Assembly (NCBI GenBank): GCA_030044345.1 | Contig: JASHVY010000576.1 | Location: 1-7,214, forward strand | Direction: 5' to 3' | Length of the DNA: 7,214 bases | Source of the DNA: Acetobacteraceae bacterium | GTDB lineage: Bacteria > Pseudomonadota > Alphaproteobacteria > Acetobacterales > Acetobacteraceae | Shown here: positions 4,997 to 7,214 of the stretch, one piece after another | How positions within the stretch are numbered: the first letter of the stretch is position 1 | Layout of the letters: the number at the start of each line of letters is the position of its first letter | Position numbers and translations under genes: made by a program | Notes under the pieces: model-generated | Database searches by the model: none | The model's input: the letters and a program-made list of their open reading frames with translations, nothing else | Told to the model about the DNA's origin: nothing

Positions 4997-6205
4997 TCAA
5001 ACCCCGGCATACATGCGCCCGGGATTGAGAATTCCGTGCGGATCGAAGGCAGATTTCACCCGGCGGGTCAGGCGCGCAAGCACCGGCGATGGTGGCGGCA
5101 GGACATCTAGACCCACGCGCAGCGTCTCGGGCGCGCGAAGCAGCATCCAGGTGCCGCCTGCCGCCGTGACCGCCGCGATGATGGCCTGGTGGCCGGAGGC
5201 TTCGGCAGGGGCCGCGATCCACACCAGCCCGCCGCCCCAATCCAGGAACCAGCGCGCGTCTGTCACGGCGAGGGCGCGGACGAGGCCGGGGGCCGCGGAA
5301 GGACGGACGGAGACGCGCCAGACGGCGTCTTCCTCGCCGGCAGTCAGCGGCACGGCATCCCGGACAGCCCGCCAGATGGCGCGGCTTGCTTCATCCTCCA
5401 CCAAGCGGGGCTGGCCAAAGCGACTGAGCTCGCCGGCAAGGCGCCCGGCGCGGTAAGCGACGCTCGAGGCGAAGTTCTCGATCCGCGCGAGCGCCACGCC
5501 CTCGCCCACGGCGCCCAGTTCCGGCACAAGCGCAGCGGCGGCGGCCGGCAGATAGGCTGCGCCTGAGACCCCGTAGGGCGAACCGAGCGAGGCGGCGAGC
5601 GCCGCCACCCCCTGCGCGGGATCGAGATGGGGAACGGCAATCGTGGCTGTGCTTTCCGGCGCCGGCAAAACCTTGAGCGTGATTTCGGTCATCACCGCAA
5701 GCGTGCCGAAGCTGCCGGCCAGCAGCTTGCAGAGATCGAGCCCGGTCACGTTTTTGAGCACACGGCCACCCGAATGGATGATCGTCCCTTCGCCGTTCAC
5801 CGCGCGCGCGCCGAGCACATGATCGCGCATTGCGCCGCCGGCGATGCGGCGTGGGCCGGAGAGATTGGCCGCGACCATGCCGCCGAGCGTGGCAGGCGCG
5901 GTGGTGCCGAGCAACCGGCCAAGATCCGGCGGCTCGGCGATCAAATGCTGGCCGTGCTCGGCGAGTGCCGCCTCGATCACCGGCAACGGGGTTCCGGCGC
6001 GGGCGGAGATCACGAGTTCCGCCGGCGAATGGAGCGTGATGCCCGAGAGGTTGCGCGTCGAAAGGCCGCGCGCTGCCTGCACGGGGCGCAGCATCGCCCG
6101 CTTGCCGCCATTGCCGGAGATGCTCAGCGGCTCGCGCGCAGCGACCGCGGCCGTGATGGCCGCGACGATGCCCGCATCGTCCTCGGGCGCCTCGGCCTCG
6201 CTCAT
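4997..6205 (-). CDS. glcE: Glycolate oxidase FAD-binding subunit GlcE
   Basis: The 402-aa protein is a flavin subunit of glycolate oxidase, paralogous to GlcD and acting with GlcD and GlcF. The N-terminal FAD-binding (PCMH-type) domain spans about residues 10-190. It has LSISGNGGKR, then LIAEPPDLGR, the glycine-rich LGGMVAANLSGPRRIAGGAMRDHVLGA and the helix-strand VTGLDLCKLLAGSFGTLAVMTEITLKVLP. That order matches GlcE, which lacks the GEHGVG and HAGDGNLHP motifs of GlcD. The C-terminus RRVKSAFDPHGILNPGRMYAG is the usual family ending and mirrors KSAFDPDWLLNPSK in GlcD. The ATG overlaps the glcD stop in an ATGA, with AAGG four bases before it, so start and coupling are clear. E. coli GlcE is about 350 aa; the extra length is mostly a short N-terminal extension and a longer middle. 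Confidence 0.95.
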   Translation of the reverse strand: MSEAEAPEDDAGIVAAITAAVAAREPLSISGNGGKRAMLRPVQAARGLSTRNLSGITLHSPAELVISARAGTPLPVIEAALAEHGQHLIAEPPDLGRLLGTTAPATLGGMVAANLSGPRRIAGGAMRDHVLGARAVNGEGTIIHSGGRVLKNVTGLDLCKLLAGSFGTLAVMTEITLKVLPAPESTATIAVPHLDPAQGVAALAASLGSPYGVSGAAYLPAAAAALVPELGAVGEGVALARIENFASSVAYRAGRLAGELSRFGQPRLVEDEASRAIWRAVRDAVPLTAGEEDAVWRVSVRPSAAPGLVRALAVTDARWFLDWGGGLVWIAAPAEASGHQAIIAAVTAAGGTWMLLRAPETLRVGLDVLPPPSPVLARLTRRVKSAFDPHGILNPGRMYAGV

Positions 6206-7214
6206 GCCGCCTTGAGAACCGGTGGGGGCGCGAGCGGGAAAACCTTGCTCGGGTTGAGCAACCAGTCAGGATCGAAAGCCGATTTGATGCGCCGCTGCTG
6301 ATCGAGGTCGGAAGCAGAGAACTGAACCGGCATCAGATCCCGCTTCTCGATCCCGACCCCATGCTCACCGGTGAGGCAGCCGCCCACGGCCACGCAGAGC
6401 TTGAGGATTTCGGCACCGAACGCCTCCGCCTTGGCCAGGCTCGTCGCATCATTGGCGTCGAACATGATGAGCGGATGCAGGTTGCCGTCCCCAGCATGGA
6501 AGATATTGGCGACCGCGAGCCCATACGCCCGGCTCATCTCGCCGATCCGCCCGAGCACCGCGGGGAGTTGGGATGTCGGGATGACCCCATCCATGCAGAG
6601 ATAATCGGGGCTGATGCGCCCGATCGCGCCGAAGGCCCCCTTGCGGCCTTTCCAGATCGCCGCCGATTCCTCAGGCGTGGCCGCGACCTTCAGGCTGAGC
6701 GGATCGAAGCGGCGAATGATCGCCTCGAGCCGGCCCAGCAGCGCATCCTGCTCGGCTTCGCTCCCCTCGACCTCGACAATCAGCATCGCCTCGGCATCGA
6801 GCGGATAGCCCGCATGGGCGAAAGCCTCGCAGGCATGGATGGCGGGCTTGTCCATGAATTCGAGGGCGACCGGAATGACGCCGGAACCGATGATCGCCGC
6901 GACCGCCGCGCCGGCAACCTCGTTCGAGGCGAAGGCGGCAAGCATCGCGCGGGCGCCCTCCGCGGCACGGAGGATGCGCACCGTCACCTCGGTGACGATG
7001 GCGAGCTGGCCTTCGCTGCCGACGAGGATGCCAAGCCAGTCATAACCGGCCGCATCGAGATAGGCTCCGCCCAGCGTGACGATTTCGCCCTCGATCGTCA
7101 CGATTTTCAGGCCGAGCACATTGTTGGCCGTGACACCGTATTTCAGGCAATGGGCGCCGCCCGAGTTCATCGCGATATTGCCGCCGATCATGCAGGCGAG
7201 CTGGCTTGAAGGAT
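6202..7214 (-). CDS. glcD: Glycolate oxidase catalytic flavin subunit GlcD, 5' part off the window
   Basis: The last 336 residues are visible; about 155-165 N-terminal residues lie beyond the right edge. The protein is the flavin dehydrogenase subunit oxidising glycolate (and often D-lactate) to the 2-oxo acid. The visible part begins in the FAD-binding domain at PSSQLACMIGGNIAMNSGG and continues with GVTANNVLGLKIVTIEGEI and GILVGSEGQLAIVTEVTVRIL. The C-terminal FAD-linked oxidase domain has HAGDGNLHP (6472-6498), whose histidines belong to the active site, and GEHGVG (6352-6369). It ends IKSAFDPDWLLNPSKVFP plus a short tail. The TGA stop overlaps the glcE ATG by four bases. The frame is unbroken to the edge, so it looks intact. 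The neighbouring glcE and glcF distinguish it from a lone D-lactate dehydrogenase. The operon promoter must lie outside the window. Confidence 0.95.
   Translation of the reverse strand, partial: PSSQLACMIGGNIAMNSGGAHCLKYGVTANNVLGLKIVTIEGEIVTLGGAYLDAAGYDWLGILVGSEGQLAIVTEVTVRILRAAEGARAMLAAFASNEVAGAAVAAIIGSGVIPVALEFMDKPAIHACEAFAHAGYPLDAEAMLIVEVEGSEAEQDALLGRLEAIIRRFDPLSLKVAATPEESAAIWKGRKGAFGAIGRISPDYLCMDGVIPTSQLPAVLGRIGEMSRAYGLAVANIFHAGDGNLHPLIMFDANDATSLAKAEAFGAEILKLCVAVGGCLTGEHGVGIEKRDLMPVQFSASDLDQQRRIKSAFDPDWLLNPSKVFPLAPPPVLKAA

Noticed and set aside
6361..7209. A 282-codon open frame on the plus strand opposite glcD
   Set aside because: It is a shadow frame; the GlcD motifs on the minus strand are intact.

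Overview
The window is GC-rich and its genes read as a chromosomal stretch of an alphaproteobacterium, probably of the Hyphomicrobiales (Rhizobiales). The support is the protein flavour, the CTAGAG/CTGAAC-type palindromes between genes and the glycolate oxidase layout. No phage, IS, CRISPR, tRNA or rRNA feature was seen.

Left part (1-3023): a stand-alone Lrp/AsnC effector-binding (RAM) domain protein reads leftward and runs off the left edge. Divergent from it is a two-gene rightward unit. Its first gene is a thiamine-diphosphate enzyme of the acetolactate-synthase-like superfamily (about 603 aa, specificity unknown). Thirteen bases later comes a small cytoplasmic molybdopterin oxidoreductase of the sulfite-oxidase-like family. 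The roughly 270-base divergent region holds a 15-bp tandem repeat just upstream of the preferred start.

Middle (3023-3154): a short convergent intergenic region made almost entirely of inverted repeats. It includes a 16-bp stem with a 5-base loop that can serve as terminator for the leftward operon.

Right part (3155-7214): a leftward glycolate oxidase operon in the order glcD (5' end off the window), glcE, an unrecognised membrane protein, glcF. GlcD and GlcE are paralogous FAD-linked subunits and GlcF is the [4Fe-4S] subunit. Together they oxidise glycolate (or D-lactate) to glyoxylate and pass electrons to the respiratory chain. The genes are tightly packed: a 4-base ATGA overlap, then gaps of 9 and 6 bases.

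The most unusual item is the small gene wedged between glcE and glcF. It encodes three predicted membrane helices followed by a tail built of nine consecutive 8-residue repeats. I do not recognise it, and its position suggests a membrane anchor or accessory subunit of the glycolate oxidase. The rest of the window is mostly ordinary metabolism.
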